A stretch of DNA of 64,000 nucleotides, taken from NCBI RefSeq assembly GCF_003111685.1, contig NZ_CP022189.1, positions 1,566,001 through 1,630,000 on the forward strand, in the 5' to 3' direction. The notes beneath the pieces were generated by a model, which had not been told where the DNA came from, ran no database searches, and worked only from the letters and a program-made list of their open reading frames with translations. This document shows, piece by piece, positions 38,126 through 50,699 of this stretch. This stretch comes from Alloyangia pacifica. Its GTDB lineage: Bacteria; Pseudomonadota; Alphaproteobacteria; Rhodobacterales; Rhodobacteraceae. Each line of letters begins with the position of its first letter. Position 1 is the stretch's first letter. A program made the translations under genes and the position numbers.

Positions 38126-39880
38126 TCAGTCTTGGCGCGCCTGCCGGAGCAGCAGCGCCGAGACCGGGACCAGGGCGACGCTGTTCGCGCGGTCCTGCAG
38201 CCCCCAGAGCAGCAGCGCCGAGACCGTGTCGGCGCGCAGACGGCCCAGCATCACCACGTTCTCGTCCTGCCGCGCCCGGAAGGCCGCCTGGTCGAGGAAG
38301 CGCCGCATGACCCGCGGCTCCTGCCCCTTGCCGTCGAAATCGCGGAAAACCGTCAGGCTCGGCACGCCGGCGCGGCGGGCCAGCGCCTCGGCGGTGTTCA
38401 GCCCGTTTGGCATCATCACCAGCCCGTGGCCGGAGTCGGCAAGGAACTCCGCCGCCTGCTCCGAGATCGCCCGGTTGTGTTGCAGCGCCAGATCCGCGCT
38501 CTCCAGCACCGCGACCGCGCCGGGAACGGTGCTGAGCGCGCCTTCGAGCGCGATCTCCGTGTCGGAGGGGATCGCATTCTCGGGCAGCGCGGCCAGGGCC
38601 AGAACCTCGAAACCGCGCGCGCGATAGGCCTCGGCGGCGCTGGCGGGATCGGGATGCGAGGGCGCGATCGCGAAGCTCACCGGGAAGGGAAAGGCCTCGA
38701 CCGTTTCCGGACCAAGCGGCCCGGTGCCGTCGTCGATGAGCAAGATGGACATGGCCGCGTCGCCGGGAGCAAGGTCGGAGGCGGCGGCATAGAGCTGCAG
38801 CGGTGAGGCCCCGGCGTCAGGCGTGGCCGCGGGAGCGTCTTCGGTGATCACCGGCAGGCGGCTATCCGGCGAGGAGCCGATGCCCGGCGAGGCAGGTTCT
38901 GCCGCTTGTTGCGGGGTGTCTTCGGGCGCACGGGTGATCAAGGATGACGCCGGCGTGCCGACGCTCGGTCCGTCGGAGGGGAGCGGCTCCGCCGGGCGGC
39001 CTGGCACAAGAGTGGTGACCCGGGGGAGCGCGGCCCCTGCAGGCGGTGCCTCCTCCGGCGAGATGACAGGCATTTCGGGCTTTTCCGAAACAGCCTCCCC
39101 GGTGGGTGCTTCCACGGCAGCCTCAGGCGTGGGCTCGGTCACGGGCTGCGGCTCTGGCTCGGGCGCGAGGCCGCTGTCCTGGGTCGGAGTTGGCGGCTGC
39201 GCGGGATCGGTCGAGAGCGATGGCTGCGCCTCGACCAGGGGGGCTTCCGGTGGGAGCGCGGGCAGACCGGGCTGCACCGGGGCGTCGCCGCCGACCGCGA
39301 GCCGTGCAGCCTCGGAGGCGCCGGGCGCATCCGGGGCATCGGGCATCGGGATCGGGTCGGGACGCTGCAGCGGATTGGTGTCGGGAGCGCTGCCCTCGAC
39401 GAGCGAGGGCGCCGCGAGCGTCGGTCCCGCGTCGGAGGGAGCCACCCCCTGCTCCTCGGCAGGGCGGTGCGCCGGCGGCGGCGTTTCGGCGTCTTCCGAG
39501 GTGGCGCCCGGCGCGGTTTCGACCGGAGGCTCTTCGGCGCGTGCCTGAGAGTCTTCGGCGCGTGCATCCGGAGCCGCCGCCGTGTCTTCCGAGCTTCCAG
39601 TTTCCGACGCGCTGTCCGCCCCCTCGGTCGCTGGCGCAGAGTCCGGCCGTTCGGCCGTCTCCTCTGCGATGTCCGGCGCATCGCTCTGGGGCGCTCGGGT
39701 GACCGGTGCGGCGCGCTCGCCCAGGCTGTCGACCGCCTCGGCAACGGGATCGGTGGCGATGGGCATCTCGGGGCGGGTCGGACGGTTGGCGGGCGGCCCC
39801 ATGGCCACCGACAGCACTCCAGCGCCCACGCCCGAGACCACCAGACCCCAGATCGCCCCTGCCAAGAAACCGCGTGCCAT
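38126..39880 (-). CDS. YibQ-like divergent polysaccharide deacetylase with long disordered linker
   Basis: This is a 584-residue protein. One N-terminal membrane anchor ([24 protein letters not shown], residues 4-28) is followed by some 330 residues of Pro/Ala/Glu/Ser-rich low-complexity sequence. The divergent polysaccharide deacetylase domain (DUF610, YibQ) covers residues about 375-584. That domain has [12 protein letters not shown] in place of the usual IIDD-x-G, and [29 protein letters not shown]. The family is envelope-associated; activity is unproven. The linker could span the peptidoglycan. It is divergent from trpG. Confidence 0.87.
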   Translation of the reverse strand: MARGFLAGAIWGLVVSGVGAGVLSVAMGPPANRPTRPEMPIATDPVAEAVDSLGERAAPVTRAPQSDAPDIAEETAERPDSAPATEGADSASETGSSEDTAAAPDARAEDSQARAEEPPVETAPGATSEDAETPPPAHRPAEEQGVAPSDAGPTLAAPSLVEGSAPDTNPLQRPDPIPMPDAPDAPGASEAARLAVGGDAPVQPGLPALPPEAPLVEAQPSLSTDPAQPPTPTQDSGLAPEPEPQPVTEPTPEAAVEAPTGEAVSEKPEMPVISPEEAPPAGAALPRVTTLVPGRPAEPLPSDGPSVGTPASSLITRAPEDTPQQAAEPASPGIGSSPDSRLPVITEDAPAATPDAGASPLQLYAAASDLAPGDAAMSILLIDDGTGPLGPETVEAFPFPVSFAIAPSHPDPASAAEAYRARGFEVLALAALPENAIPSDTEIALEGALSTVPGAVAVLESADLALQHNRAISEQAAEFLADSGHGLVMMPNGLNTAEALARRAGVPSLTVFRDFDGKGQEPRVMRRFLDQAAFRARQDENVVMLGRLRADTVSALLLWGLQDRANSVALVPVSALLLRQARQD

Positions 39881-40054
39881 GTCCCTGCCCGTCCTCTTCT
39901 CTGCCGCGGGTCCCGTTGCCGGACCCTTTGTCGCCGTGCTACGGCGCGCGTGCCGGTCCCGATCAGAGTTCGGGACATGGCCTTGACGCTGCACCACCTG
40001 CGGGCGCATGTATACCCCCACCGCGGGTGCGCCCGCCAGTCTGAAGAGTCTACC

Positions 40055-40636
40055 ATGCTGCTTCTCATCGACAATTACGACAGTTTCACCTGGAACCTCG
40101 TGCATTACGTGGGCGAGCTGGGCGTGGAGACCAAAGTCGTGCGCAACGACCAGATCGACGTTCAGTCGGCCATGGCGCTGAAACCCGCGGGCATCCTGCT
40201 CTCGCCGGGGCCCTGCACACCGACCGAGGCAGGCATCTGTCTCGCGCTCACCGAGGCCGCCGCCGAGACCGGCACGCCGCTTTTCGGCGTCTGCCTCGGC
40301 CACCAGACCATCGGCCAGGCCTTCGGCGGCACCGTGAAGCGCCACGACGAGATCGTGCACGGCAAGGTGGGGCTGATGCATCACGACGACACCGGGGTGT
40401 TCGCCGGGCTGCCCTCGCCTTTCGAGGCGACGCGCTATCATTCTTTGGTCGTCGCCCGCGAGGACCTTCCCGAGGAGCTGATCGCCAATGCCTGGCTCGA
40501 GGACGGCACGATAATGGGCCTGCGCCACCGGGAGCTGCCCATCCACGGCGTGCAGTTCCACCCCGAGAGCATCGCCTCCCAGCACGGCCATGCGCTGATC
40601 GAGAATTTCCTGAAGACCATGAAAGTCCCTGCATGA
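40055..40636 (+). CDS. trpG: Anthranilate synthase component II (glutamine amidotransferase)
   Basis: This is a 193-residue class I glutaminase. [18 protein letters not shown] opens the fold, the oxyanion block is [13 protein letters not shown], the nucleophile is [15 protein letters not shown], and the His-x-Glu pair is in [10 protein letters not shown]. It supplies ammonia to TrpE and may also serve aminodeoxychorismate synthase. The frame is open far upstream only as a shadow of the yibQ-like gene. The stop overlaps trpD as ATGA. Confidence 0.94.
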   Translation: MLLLIDNYDSFTWNLVHYVGELGVETKVVRNDQIDVQSAMALKPAGILLSPGPCTPTEAGICLALTEAAAETGTPLFGVCLGHQTIGQAFGGTVKRHDEIVHGKVGLMHHDDTGVFAGLPSPFEATRYHSLVVAREDLPEELIANAWLEDGTIMGLRHRELPIHGVQFHPESIASQHGHALIENFLKTMKVPA

Positions 40637-41655
40637 GCGATCGACTGAAGCCGCTGATCGGCGCCGCCTGTACCCGTCCGCTGAGCCGGCAGGAGGCCGA
40701 GGCGGCCTTCGAGATCCTCTTTGCGGGCGAGGCCACCCCGGCGCAGATCGGCGGGCTGCTGATGAGCCTGCGCACCCGCGGCGAGACGGTCGAGGAGTAC
40801 GCCGCCGCCGCCGCGGTGATGCGCGCCAAGTGCAACAAGGTTGTCGCGCCCGCGGGCGCCATCGACATCGTCGGCACCGGCGGCGACGGCAAGGGCACGC
40901 TGAACATCTCGACCGCCACCGCCTTTGTGGTGGCGGGCGCTGGCGTCACCGTGGCCAAGCACGGCAACCGGAATCTCTCGTCGAAGTCGGGCTCGGCGGA
41001 TGCGCTGGGACAGATGGGCATCAACGTGATGCTGCCCGCCTCGGCCATCGCGCCCATCCTCAACGAGGTCGGAATCTGCTTTATGATGGCCACCATGCAC
41101 CACCCGGCGATGAAGCACGTGGGCCCGCCGCGCATGGAGCTGGGCACGCGCACGATCTTCAACATTCTCGGGCCGATGACCAACCCAGCCGGCGTGAAAC
41201 GCCAGCTGACCGGCGCCTTCTCGCGCGATCTCATCCGGCCCATGGCCGAGGTTCTGGGCCAGCTCGGCTCGGAGCGCGCCTGGCTGGTGCACGGCTCGGA
41301 CGGCACCGACGAGCTCGCGATCTGCGGCGTGAGCTGGGTTGCGGCGCTGGAAGAGGACGGCTCCATCCGCGAGGTCGAGCTGCACCCCGAGGACGCGGGG
41401 CTTCCTGCACACCCCTTCGAGGAGATCATCGGAGGCGACCCGGCCGAGAACGCTGCGGCAATGCGGGCGCTTCTGGACGGCGCAGAGAATGCCTACCGCG
41501 ATGCGGTGCTTCTGAACTCGGCCGCGGCGCTGGTGGTCGCGGGCAAGGCGGCCGACCTGCGCGAGGGCGTCGCCATGGCCCGCGAGAGCATCGACAGCGG
41601 CGCGGCCAAAGCCAAGGTCGAGGCGCTTGCCAAGGCGAGCCAAGCCGCCGCATGA
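40633..41655 (+). CDS. trpD: Anthranilate phosphoribosyltransferase
   Basis: This is a 340-residue enzyme that adds phosphoribose to anthranilate. The PRPP loop is [22 protein letters not shown], then [18 protein letters not shown], and [33 protein letters not shown]. Length is standard. ATGA overlaps with trpG upstream and ung downstream show tight translational coupling. Confidence 0.95.
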   Translation: MSDRLKPLIGAACTRPLSRQEAEAAFEILFAGEATPAQIGGLLMSLRTRGETVEEYAAAAAVMRAKCNKVVAPAGAIDIVGTGGDGKGTLNISTATAFVVAGAGVTVAKHGNRNLSSKSGSADALGQMGINVMLPASAIAPILNEVGICFMMATMHHPAMKHVGPPRMELGTRTIFNILGPMTNPAGVKRQLTGAFSRDLIRPMAEVLGQLGSERAWLVHGSDGTDELAICGVSWVAALEEDGSIREVELHPEDAGLPAHPFEEIIGGDPAENAAAMRALLDGAENAYRDAVLLNSAAALVVAGKAADLREGVAMARESIDSGAAKAKVEALAKASQAAA

Positions 41656-42305
41656 GCCTGCCTGAAAGCTGGGGCCACCTGCCCTTTTTCACCAAGGAGT
41701 TCCCGCGTATCGCCGCCGCGCTGGCAGAGGAGACGCGGGAGATCCTGCCGGCGGAGCCGCTGCGCTTCGCGGCGCTCGACGCCTGCGCGCCCGAAGAGGT
41801 GCGGGTGGTGATCCTCGGACAGGATCCCTACCCAACGCCCGGCCACGCCCATGGGCTCGCCTTTTCGGTAGAACCCGAAATACGGCCCCTGCCGCGGTCG
41901 CTCACCAATATCTACAAGGAATTGCAGGAAGAATTCGGCGCGGTCCCGCCGAACGGCGACCTGCGCTTCTGGGCCCGTCAGGGCGTGCTCCTGCTCAACA
42001 CCGCGCTCTCGGTGCCCGCCGGCAACGCGGGCGCACACGCCAAGCTTGGCTGGTCGACCCTGACCGCGCAGGTGCTCGAGGCGCTCTCGGACCAGCCGCG
42101 CGCCTTCATCCTTTGGGGTGGCCACGCGCAGAAATTCGCGCCGTACATCCGCGGCGAGGATCACCTGATCCTCACCTCCGCCCACCCCTCGCCGCTCTCG
42201 GCGCGACGCGGCTTTTTCGGCTCTCGCCCCTTTTCCCGCGTCAACGACTGGCTTAAAGCCAGAGGGGAGACGCCGATCAACTGGACCACGCCCGGCGCGG
42301 CCTGA
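41652..42305 (+). CDS. ung: Uracil-DNA glycosylase, family 1
   Basis: This is a 217-residue DNA repair enzyme that removes uracil. The water-activating loop is [22 protein letters not shown], the uracil-binding Asn is in [12 protein letters not shown], and the Leu intercalation loop is [18 protein letters not shown]. The start overlaps the trpD stop as ATGA. Its position between trpD and trpC, with unbroken coupling, is odd: the more usual order here is trpGDC without it. Composition matches the neighbours, so if it was inserted the event is not recent. Confidence 0.93.
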   Translation: MSLPESWGHLPFFTKEFPRIAAALAEETREILPAEPLRFAALDACAPEEVRVVILGQDPYPTPGHAHGLAFSVEPEIRPLPRSLTNIYKELQEEFGAVPPNGDLRFWARQGVLLLNTALSVPAGNAGAHAKLGWSTLTAQVLEALSDQPRAFILWGGHAQKFAPYIRGEDHLILTSAHPSPLSARRGFFGSRPFSRVNDWLKARGETPINWTTPGAA

Positions 42306-42337
42306 CCGACCGGCCCGAGAACGATACGGAGCCCGCC

Positions 42338-43141
42338 ATGACCCAGACGATCCTCGACAAGATCAAGGCCTACAAGCTCGAAGAGGTCGCCGCCGACAAG
42401 GCCGCGAAACCGCTGAGCGAGGTCGAGGCGGAGGCCCGTGCCGCAGACCCCGTGCGCCCCTTCGCGCAAGCGCTCTTCGAGGCTGCCAAGACCGGCTATG
42501 GCCTGATCTCGGAAGTAAAAAAGGCCTCGCCCTCCAAGGGGCTGATCCGCGAGGACTTCGACCCCGCGACGCTGGCCCGGGCCTATGAACGCGGCGGTGC
42601 CACCTGCCTGTCGGTGCTCACCGATACACCGTCGTTCCAGGGGGCCAAGGCCTTCCTGACCGAGGCGCGCTCGGCCACCAACATGCCCGCGCTGCGCAAG
42701 GACTTCATGTACGACCCCTACCAGGTCGCCGAAGCCCGCGCGCTTGGTGGTGACTGCATCCTGATCATCATGGCCTCGGTCTCCGACACGCTGGCCGCCG
42801 AACTCGAGGATGCCGCTTTCCACTGGGGCATGGACGCGCTGATCGAGGTGCATGATGCCGAGGAGTTGGAGCGCGCGCTCACGCTCAAATCGCCGCTGAT
42901 CGGGGTCAACAACCGCAACCTCAAAACCTTTGAGACCACGCTCGACACCACCCGCGTGCTGTCGAAGGGGGTGCCCGAGGGCCGCTTCCTGATCTCCGAG
43001 TCAGGGCTCAACACCCCGGCCGATCTGGCGGACATGGCGCACTACGGCGCCCGCGCCTTTCTCATCGGCGAGAGCCTGATGCGGCAGCAAGACGTCGAAT
43101 CCGCGACCCGCACGCTGCTCGCCGACCCGGTGCCCGCATGA
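42338..43141 (+). CDS. trpC: Indole-3-glycerol-phosphate synthase
   Basis: This is a 267-residue TIM-barrel. [18 protein letters not shown] is the N-terminal helix. [21 protein letters not shown] holds the catalytic Lys and SPSKG loop. [35 protein letters not shown] and [13 protein letters not shown] follow. It sits 32 bp after ung with its own GGAG site and overlaps moaC as ATGA. Confidence 0.95.
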   Translation: MTQTILDKIKAYKLEEVAADKAAKPLSEVEAEARAADPVRPFAQALFEAAKTGYGLISEVKKASPSKGLIREDFDPATLARAYERGGATCLSVLTDTPSFQGAKAFLTEARSATNMPALRKDFMYDPYQVAEARALGGDCILIIMASVSDTLAAELEDAAFHWGMDALIEVHDAEELERALTLKSPLIGVNNRNLKTFETTLDTTRVLSKGVPEGRFLISESGLNTPADLADMAHYGARAFLIGESLMRQQDVESATRTLLADPVPA

Positions 43142-43614
43142 GCGGCCTCACACATTTCGACGCCAAGGGCGATGCGCATATGGTCGACGTTTCGGACAAA
43201 CCCGTAACGTCCCGCATCGCCACCGCTGCCGCGTGGATCCGCATGGAGCAGGCGACTTTCGAGCTGATCTCCGAGGGCAAGGCCAAGAAGGGCGACGTCC
43301 TCGGCGTGGCGCGTCTCGCCGGGATCATGGGCGCCAAAAAGACATCCGAGTTGATTCCGCTCTGCCACCCGCTTCCGGTGACGAAGGTCACCGTCGAGAT
43401 CACTGCGGATGCCGCGCTGCCGGGCCTGCAGATCGAAGCCACCGTCAAGACCACCGGCCAGACCGGCGTCGAGATGGAGGCGCTGACTGCCGCCTCGACC
43501 GCTGCGCTGACCGTCTACGACATGGTCAAGGCGGTGGACCGCGGCATGGAAATCGGCGGGTTGCGCGTGCTCCTGAAGGACGGCGGCAAGTCGGGGCGCT
43601 ACGAAGCCAAATGA
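43138..43614 (+). CDS. moaC: Cyclic pyranopterin monophosphate synthase
   Basis: This is a 158-residue molybdenum cofactor enzyme. [21 protein letters not shown] at the N-terminus, then [23 protein letters not shown], the hallmark block, [23 protein letters not shown] and a final [15 protein letters not shown]. It overlaps trpC and moeA, each as ATGA. Confidence 0.95.
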   Translation: MSGLTHFDAKGDAHMVDVSDKPVTSRIATAAAWIRMEQATFELISEGKAKKGDVLGVARLAGIMGAKKTSELIPLCHPLPVTKVTVEITADAALPGLQIEATVKTTGQTGVEMEALTAASTAALTVYDMVKAVDRGMEIGGLRVLLKDGGKSGRYEAK

Positions 43615-44777
43615 TCCCCGTCTCGGAAGCGCTCGACCATCTCTTCGCCCTTGCCCGCCCATTGGATGTGGAGGAGGTGCCCCTGCGCGAGGCCGGTGGC
43701 CGCGTGCTCGCGCGGTCGGTCGCGGCCCGCCGCGACCAGCCGCCTTTTGCGGCATCGGCGATGGATGGCTACGGCGTGACCGAAGCGGCGCCGGGTCTGC
43801 GCTTCACCGTGATCGGCGAAGCTGCCGCGGGACGCGGCTTCCAGGGAAAGGTCGGCGCCGGCGAAGCGGTGCGCATCTTCACCGGCGCGCCGGTGCCGGA
43901 CGGGGTGAAAACCGTTGTCATTCAAGAGGATGTCACCCGCAACGGGGATGTCATCACGATTACCGACCAGCTTGCTGCAGGCGACAACATCCGCCCCTAC
44001 GGCAATGACTTCCGCGCCGGCCTCACACTCGATGCCCCCCGTCTTCTCGGCCCCCAGGACATCGCCCTTTTGGCCGCGATGAACATCGCCCGCGTGCCCG
44101 TGACGCGCCGCCCGAAGGTCGCCCTGATCTCAACCGGGGACGAGCTGGTCATGCCCGGCGAAGACCCTGGCCCCGACCAGATCATCGCGTCGAACACCTT
44201 CGGCCTTTACGTGCTGATGCAGCAGCTCGGCGCCGAGCCGCGCCTGCTTCCCATCGCCCGCGACAACGAGGCCTCGCTGCGCACGGTCTTCGGCATGGCC
44301 GGTGACGCAGACCTCGTGGTGACCATCGGTGGCGCCTCGGTCGGCGATCATGACCTCGTGGCCCGCGTGGCCGAGGGCATGGGGCTCGAGCGGGCCTTTC
44401 ACAAGGTCGCCATGCGCCCCGGCAAGCCCCTGATGTCCGGCCGTTTCGGCGAGGCGATGATGGTCGGCCTGCCCGGCAACCCGGTGTCGGCCATGGTCTG
44501 CGGACATATCTTTCTTGCCCCGGTGGTCCGCGCCATGCTCGGCCTCGGCGCTGCGCCGGCCCGGCGCGAGACGCTGCGCCTCGCGGCGCCGGTCAGCGAA
44601 AACGGCCCGCGCGAGCACTATATGCGAGCCCGGATCACGCCCGAGGGGGTCTCGATTTTTGATCGTCAGGACAGCGCCTTGCTGAGCGTTCTCGGCGCCG
44701 CCGATGCGCTGGCCGTGCGCCCTCCGCGCGATCCCGCCCGCGCCGCCGGGGACGAGATCGAGGTGATCCGCCTCTGA
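43611..44777 (+). CDS. moeA: Molybdopterin molybdenumtransferase
   Basis: This is a 388-residue protein that inserts molybdate into the cofactor. [65 protein letters not shown] and [13 protein letters not shown] are the family blocks in order. The start is inside the moaC stop codon. It closes the trpGD-ung-trpC-moaC-moeA operon; the 174 bp that follow hold the lexA promoter and no gene. Confidence 0.95.
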   Translation: MIPVSEALDHLFALARPLDVEEVPLREAGGRVLARSVAARRDQPPFAASAMDGYGVTEAAPGLRFTVIGEAAAGRGFQGKVGAGEAVRIFTGAPVPDGVKTVVIQEDVTRNGDVITITDQLAAGDNIRPYGNDFRAGLTLDAPRLLGPQDIALLAAMNIARVPVTRRPKVALISTGDELVMPGEDPGPDQIIASNTFGLYVLMQQLGAEPRLLPIARDNEASLRTVFGMAGDADLVVTIGGASVGDHDLVARVAEGMGLERAFHKVAMRPGKPLMSGRFGEAMMVGLPGNPVSAMVCGHIFLAPVVRAMLGLGAAPARRETLRLAAPVSENGPREHYMRARITPEGVSIFDRQDSALLSVLGAADALAVRPPRDPARAAGDEIEVIRL

Positions 44778-44880
44778 GGCACCTGTCCGCTTCATCCGAA
44801 ACGCAAGGTTTCCCGGTCGAAGCATTTGGATAGCCTCAAGAATTAATCTCGCTTTAACCTTGCATTAATGATCACGGGGA

Positions 44881-44919
44881 TTGACACAAAACGGGAACAG
44901 GTCTAGAACAAATTCGAAC
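44881..44919 (+). promoter_or_regulatory. lexA promoter with SOS (LexA) box
   Basis: TTGACA (44881-44886) and TAGAAC (44904-44909) are spaced by 17 bp. GAAC-N7-GAAC at 44895-44909 is the alphaproteobacterial LexA box and covers the -10, so LexA can repress its own gene. A third GAAC at 44916-44919 stands 6 bases further on and may add a weaker half-site. Confidence 0.85.
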
Positions 44920-44951
44920 ATCTCTTCAGGCAAAGACTCGGGACAACGCGC

Positions 44952-45650
44952 ATGCTGACCAAGAAACAGCTCGATTTGCTGGATTTCATCAACAGGCGCA
45001 TGGCGCGCGACGGCGTTCCGCCCAGCTTTGACGAGATGAAGGATGCGCTGGACCTGCGCTCCAAGTCGGGCATCCACCGGTTGATCACGGCGCTCGAAGA
45101 GCGCGGCTTCATCCGCCGCCTCGCCCACCGCGCCCGCGCGATCGAGATCGTGAAACTGCCCGACAGCCTTGCGGGGCGCCCCACCGGCTTCGTGCCACAG
45201 GTGATCCAGGGCGCCCGCGGTGCCGCTCCGAAACCGCCGGCCAATGACACCCTGGAAGCCGTCGGCGCGATGGAGCTGCCGCTGATGGGCCGGATTGCCG
45301 CGGGTGTGCCCATCGAGTCGATCTCCGATATCCCGCCGAATGTCGCCGTACCCTCGGCCATGCTGTCCAGCAGCGGCCGCCACTACGCGCTCGAGGTCAA
45401 GGGCGACTCGATGATCGAGGCCGGGATCAACGATGGCGACGTGGTGATCATCCGCGAGACCAGCTCGGCCGACAACGGGCAGATCGTCGTCGCACAGGTC
45501 GAAGGCTACGAATCCACCCTCAAGCGCTTCCGCCGCAACGGCAGCAGCATCGTGCTCGAAGCCGCAAACCCTGCCTACGAGCCTCGCGTGCTGCCATCGG
45601 GGTCGGTTTCGGTGCAGGGCCGCCTCGTCGGGCTGATCCGCTCCTACTGA
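44952..45650 (+). CDS. lexA: LexA repressor
   Basis: This is a 232-residue SOS repressor. The winged helix is at residues 1-65 ([20 protein letters not shown]), a linker somewhat longer than in E. coli spans 68-105, and the autocleavage site is Ala117-Gly118 in RIAAGVPIE. The catalytic Ser153 is in [10 protein letters not shown] and Lys191 in STLKRF. The SOS box upstream supports autoregulation. Its last 7 bases overlap the convergent comEC stop region. Confidence 0.95.
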   Translation: MLTKKQLDLLDFINRRMARDGVPPSFDEMKDALDLRSKSGIHRLITALEERGFIRRLAHRARAIEIVKLPDSLAGRPTGFVPQVIQGARGAAPKPPANDTLEAVGAMELPLMGRIAAGVPIESISDIPPNVAVPSAMLSSSGRHYALEVKGDSMIEAGINDGDVVIIRETSSADNGQIVVAQVEGYESTLKRFRRNGSSIVLEAANPAYEPRVLPSGSVSVQGRLVGLIRSY

Positions 45651-47725
45651 TCGCCCCCTGCGCCGCCCTCCCACAGGCGCGGTGGATGGCCGCGCGAGGG
45701 GTGCATCTTCAGACCATCGGCGCCTCGTCGAAAGGCGACGGCCCCGGTGGTCCTGAGCCTCTCGACATCGAAGACCTCGCAGTGCAGCCCCTCCAGGATT
45801 GACACATTTGCCACGAGGATCCCGGCGCCTCCACAGCCCGAGATGCTGCCAGCGGCCCGGTGTCCGGAGACATGCAGCACCTCGACACCCTCGACAAGCG
45901 CACGGCGCAGCCGCCCTGCCGCATCGGGCCAGAGTGCCGCGGCAGCGGCCTGATCCGCGGGCTGTCCATCGTTCTCGAGCCAGAGCTTGGCGACGAACCC
46001 CTCTCCGACATCGCGCGAGAGCGCGCGGCCTTTTTCGGTCATCACGCCGACCAGCCCGCCGCTTTCCGAGATCAGCAGCGCCGGGCGCTCGGACTGCACC
46101 CAGACCCCCAGCGCCAGCGCCAGCGGCAGCAGCCCGCCCCAGCGCCCGCGTCCCTGCCAAAGCAATAGCAAGAGCCCGCCAGTCGTGATCAGCGGCAGCA
46201 CCGCGGGACCCGGTGCCACCACCTGACCGACGGCGCCCTCCCAGCCGGAGGCGGTCTGCGCCACGCTCAGGATCCAGTGCAGCGCCAGCGCCATCCCCCG
46301 CAACGCCACCCCGTCTAGCCCGAGCGGCATCAGGACCGCCGCCAGCACCGCCATCGGCACGGCGACAAGTCCCATGGCCGGCACCGCCAGCAAGTTGGCC
46401 AGCAACCCGTAGCGCGAAACGAGATTGAAATGCGCCATCGAGAATGGCGCCGTCGCGGCAGAGGCGACGGTCGACGAAAGCAGCAGCGCCAGCAGCGGCC
46501 GCGCCCATCGCGGTCCGGCAAGCCGTGTCTCGACCTTGCCGAACACGCAGATCAGCGCGGTTGTGGCGGCGAAGGACATCTGGAAGCCCGGGCCGAGCAG
46601 CGCCTCCGGGCGCAGCAGAAGCACCAGCAGAGCCGCCAAGGCCACCGCCCGCAGGGAGAGCGCCCGCAGGTCCGCGAGCACCGCCCCCAGCATCACCGCC
46701 ACCATGATGAAGGCGCGCTGGGTCGCGACATTGCCCCCTGAAAGGGCTAGGTAGCCCGAGGCCGCCGCCAGCGCTCCCACCGCCGCGATCTTCTTGCCGG
46801 GCCAATGATGACGGCTGAGCGGGACCAGCAGCAGCGCCACGCGCAGGGCAGCGAAAACGAAACCGGTCAGCAGTCCCATGTGCAGGCCGGAAATGGCCAG
46901 AAGATGCGCGAGGTTCGAGCGGCGCAGCGCGTTCAGCGTCTCTTGCCCGATGCCACTGCGGTCGCCGGTCATCAGCGCCGCGGCGAAGCCGCCGATTTCG
47001 CCCGGCAGCCGCGTCTGCACGTGCCGTGACAGCGCCAGACGCAGGCGCAGAAGCCGCTGGCTGCCCGCGGCCTCCCTCAGAACCACCGGCGTTCGGCTGT
47101 AGCCCACCGCCCCGATCCGCTCGAACCAGGCGTGACGGCGGAAATCGAAGCCGCCAGGCTCCACCGGGCCTCCGGGCGGGACGAGGTGGCCGGTCAGCGC
47201 CACCCTCTGCCCAGGCGCCAGGTCGAGCGCACGCCCCTGCAGCTCGGGCGGCACGTGCAGCGAGACGCGGACCCTCGCCGGAGTGCTCGCAGGGGCGACC
47301 CGCAGCAGCGTTACCTGATCGAGCGTCAGCCGCGGCACGTCCGAGGCGGAGCGGTCCAGCGCGATCACCCGCCCTTCGATCGGGCCGTAGTATCGAAATC
47401 CAAGCTGCGGGGCGGCGACCAGATGCGCCCGCGCCCCGGCATGCGCCAGACCGAGAAGAAGCACCCCCGCGCCAATCGCGATCGGCGCAACTTCGGCCGG
47501 GAGTCGGCGCGACCACAGCAGGAGAGCGGCCCCGACGCAGGCGCAGGCAAGGAGCCAATGCGCCGCCAGTTCGAGCGGCAGGGCAAAATAGACCCCGATA
47601 CCGGCACCGAGGAAGACCGGCACCCAGGCGAAGAGATGCCCCCGCTGCGCCGCCAGCGCCGCCCCGGCCCGGCGCGGCAGGCGCAGAGCCCGGAAGACCG
47701 CCAGCAAGGTCAGCAGCCGGCCCAT
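45644..47725 (-). CDS. comEC: ComEC/Rec2-family DNA uptake channel protein
   Basis: This is a 693-residue polytopic membrane protein. An N-terminal membrane part comes first, then the DUF4131/OB-like periplasmic region (about residues 100-215), and the competence core with [33 protein letters not shown] and [20 protein letters not shown]-terminal part at about residues 560-693 looks like a shortened beta-lactamase-like domain and lacks an obvious HxHxDH metal motif, as in many alphaproteobacterial ComEC proteins. It would carry single-stranded DNA across the inner membrane. It is transcribed against lexA, with 7 bp of shared sequence at the stops. Confidence 0.9.
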   Translation of the reverse strand: MGRLLTLLAVFRALRLPRRAGAALAAQRGHLFAWVPVFLGAGIGVYFALPLELAAHWLLACACVGAALLLWSRRLPAEVAPIAIGAGVLLLGLAHAGARAHLVAAPQLGFRYYGPIEGRVIALDRSASDVPRLTLDQVTLLRVAPASTPARVRVSLHVPPELQGRALDLAPGQRVALTGHLVPPGGPVEPGGFDFRRHAWFERIGAVGYSRTPVVLREAAGSQRLLRLRLALSRHVQTRLPGEIGGFAAALMTGDRSGIGQETLNALRRSNLAHLLAISGLHMGLLTGFVFAALRVALLLVPLSRHHWPGKKIAAVGALAAASGYLALSGGNVATQRAFIMVAVMLGAVLADLRALSLRAVALAALLVLLLRPEALLGPGFQMSFAATTALICVFGKVETRLAGPRWARPLLALLLSSTVASAATAPFSMAHFNLVSRYGLLANLLAVPAMGLVAVPMAVLAAVLMPLGLDGVALRGMALALHWILSVAQTASGWEGAVGQVVAPGPAVLPLITTGGLLLLLWQGRGRWGGLLPLALALGVWVQSERPALLISESGGLVGVMTEKGRALSRDVGEGFVAKLWLENDGQPADQAAAAALWPDAAGRLRRALVEGVEVLHVSGHRAAGSISGCGGAGILVANVSILEGLHCEVFDVERLRTTGAVAFRRGADGLKMHPSRGHPPRLWEGGAGGDQ

Positions 47726-47803
47726 GCTTGCCCCCGCCCCCCGCGCTGTTTAAGGAACCTGCAAAACCCTAGGCCCACCACGGTTACCGCGAGGTTAATT
47801 CCC

Positions 47804-49234
47804 ATGACGAGCCCCTCTCCGAGCCCCCAGGCAGTCGTTACCCGTTTCGCCCCTTCTCCGACCGGCTACCTCCACATCGGCGGTGCCCGCACGGCGCTGT
47901 TCAACTGGCTCTACGCCCGTGGCCGCGGCGGAAAGTTCCTGCTGCGCATCGAGGATACCGACCGCGCGCGCTCGACCCCGGAGGCGACCGCCGCGATCCT
48001 CAAGGGACTCGACTGGCTCGGGCTCGACCATGACGGCGAGGTGATCAGCCAGTTCGAGCGCGCGCCGCGCCACGCCGAGGTGGCGCACGAATTGCTCGCC
48101 AAGGGCGCGGCCTACAAGTGCTTCTCGACCCAGGAAGAAATCGAGACCTTCCGCGAGGCCGCCCGCGAGGCCGGGAGCTCGACCCTGTTCCGCAGCCCTT
48201 GGCGCGACGCCGACCCGGCGAGCCACCCCGATGGACCCTACGTGATCCGCCTGCGCACTCCCGAAGAGGGCGAGACGGTGATCGAGGACCAGGTGCAGGG
48301 CACCGTGCGGATCCGCAACGACCAGCTCGACGACATGATCCTGCTGCGCTCGGACGGCACGCCGGTCTACATGCTCGCGGTGGTGGTTGATGACCACGAC
48401 ATGGGCGTCACACATGTCATCCGCGGCGACGACCACCTCAACAACGCGGCGCGACAGATGGGCATCTACACCGCCATGGGCTGGCCGCTGCCGGTCTATG
48501 CACACATCCCGCTGATCCACGGACCGGACGGCAAGAAGCTCTCGAAGCGTCATGGCGCGCTCGGCGTGGACGAGTACCAGAAGCTCGGCTACCCGGCCGC
48601 CGGAATGCGCAACTATCTCGCGCGGCTCGGCTGGAGTCACGGCGATGACGAATTCTTCACCGATACTCAGGCACAAGAATGGTTCGACCTGTCGGGAATC
48701 GGGAAATCGCCCGCGCGGCTTGATTTCAAGAAACTGGAAAACATCTGCGGCCAGCACATCGCGGTCGGAGACGATGCCGCGCTGCTGCATGAAATCGAGG
48801 CATATCTGGATGCGGCGGGTCTGCCCGCCTTCACCGAGGCACAAAAATCCGGGATGACGCGGGGTATGTACTGCCTCAAGGACCGCGCCAAGACTTTCCC
48901 GGAACTTCTTGAAAAGGCTCACTTCATCCTGACGGAAACCCCGATCGTCCCGGATGAGAAAGCGGCCAAGAACCTCGATCCAGTATCCCGTGGTATACTG
49001 GTCTCGTTGACGCCGCAGTTGCAAAGTGCTAGCTGGTCGCGAGAAGAGCTCGAGGGGGTAACGGCGCGCTTCGCCGAGGAACAGAACACGAAATTCGGAA
49101 AGCTGGCCGGGCCGCTTCGCGCGGCGCTTGCAGGCCGCTCCGTCACCCCGAGCGTGTTCGACATGATGCTGGTACTCGGCCGCGAGGAAACGCTCCTCCG
49201 GCTCGAACAGGCAGCGGCTTCCGAGGCGGCGTGA
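47804..49234 (+). CDS. gltX: Glutamate-tRNA ligase
   Basis: This is a 476-residue class I synthetase. The HIGH motif is [19 protein letters not shown] and the KMSKS motif is [32 protein letters not shown] and a C-terminal anticodon-binding helical part follow. The start is ATG 47804 because the HIGH motif comes about 20 residues later; the frame is open upstream only as a shadow of comEC. It is divergent from comEC with 78 bp between. Confidence 0.95.
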   Translation: MTSPSPSPQAVVTRFAPSPTGYLHIGGARTALFNWLYARGRGGKFLLRIEDTDRARSTPEATAAILKGLDWLGLDHDGEVISQFERAPRHAEVAHELLAKGAAYKCFSTQEEIETFREAAREAGSSTLFRSPWRDADPASHPDGPYVIRLRTPEEGETVIEDQVQGTVRIRNDQLDDMILLRSDGTPVYMLAVVVDDHDMGVTHVIRGDDHLNNAARQMGIYTAMGWPLPVYAHIPLIHGPDGKKLSKRHGALGVDEYQKLGYPAAGMRNYLARLGWSHGDDEFFTDTQAQEWFDLSGIGKSPARLDFKKLENICGQHIAVGDDAALLHEIEAYLDAAGLPAFTEAQKSGMTRGMYCLKDRAKTFPELLEKAHFILTETPIVPDEKAAKNLDPVSRGILVSLTPQLQSASWSREELEGVTARFAEEQNTKFGKLAGPLRAALAGRSVTPSVFDMMLVLGREETLLRLEQAAASEAA

Positions 49235-49341
49235 CGGTCTGGCAAACCGGCCTCTCCGACCCCGCCACGGGCCATGTGTGACAATACCGACCGGGCGCGC
49301 CCGACGCGCCTGGCCTTATCCAGATGAAGGGACAAGCAAGC

Positions 49342-50637
<1,296 letters not shown>

Positions 50638-50657
50638 TCCGGATTTCATTGAGACCA

Positions 50658-50683
50658 AAGGCCCCGCTCTGGCGGGGCCTTTT
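50658..50683 (+). terminator. Terminator of gltA
   Basis: AAGGCCCCGC (50658-50667) and GCGGGGCCTT (50672-50681) form a perfect 10-bp stem with loop TCTG and a TTTT end. Confidence 0.9.
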
Positions 50684-50699
50684 GCTTCTCGGCAGGGAA

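Noticed and set aside
38126..40591. 821-residue version of the YibQ-like protein
   Set aside because: The first 237 residues are antisense to trpG. The real start is ATG 39880, followed by a membrane anchor.
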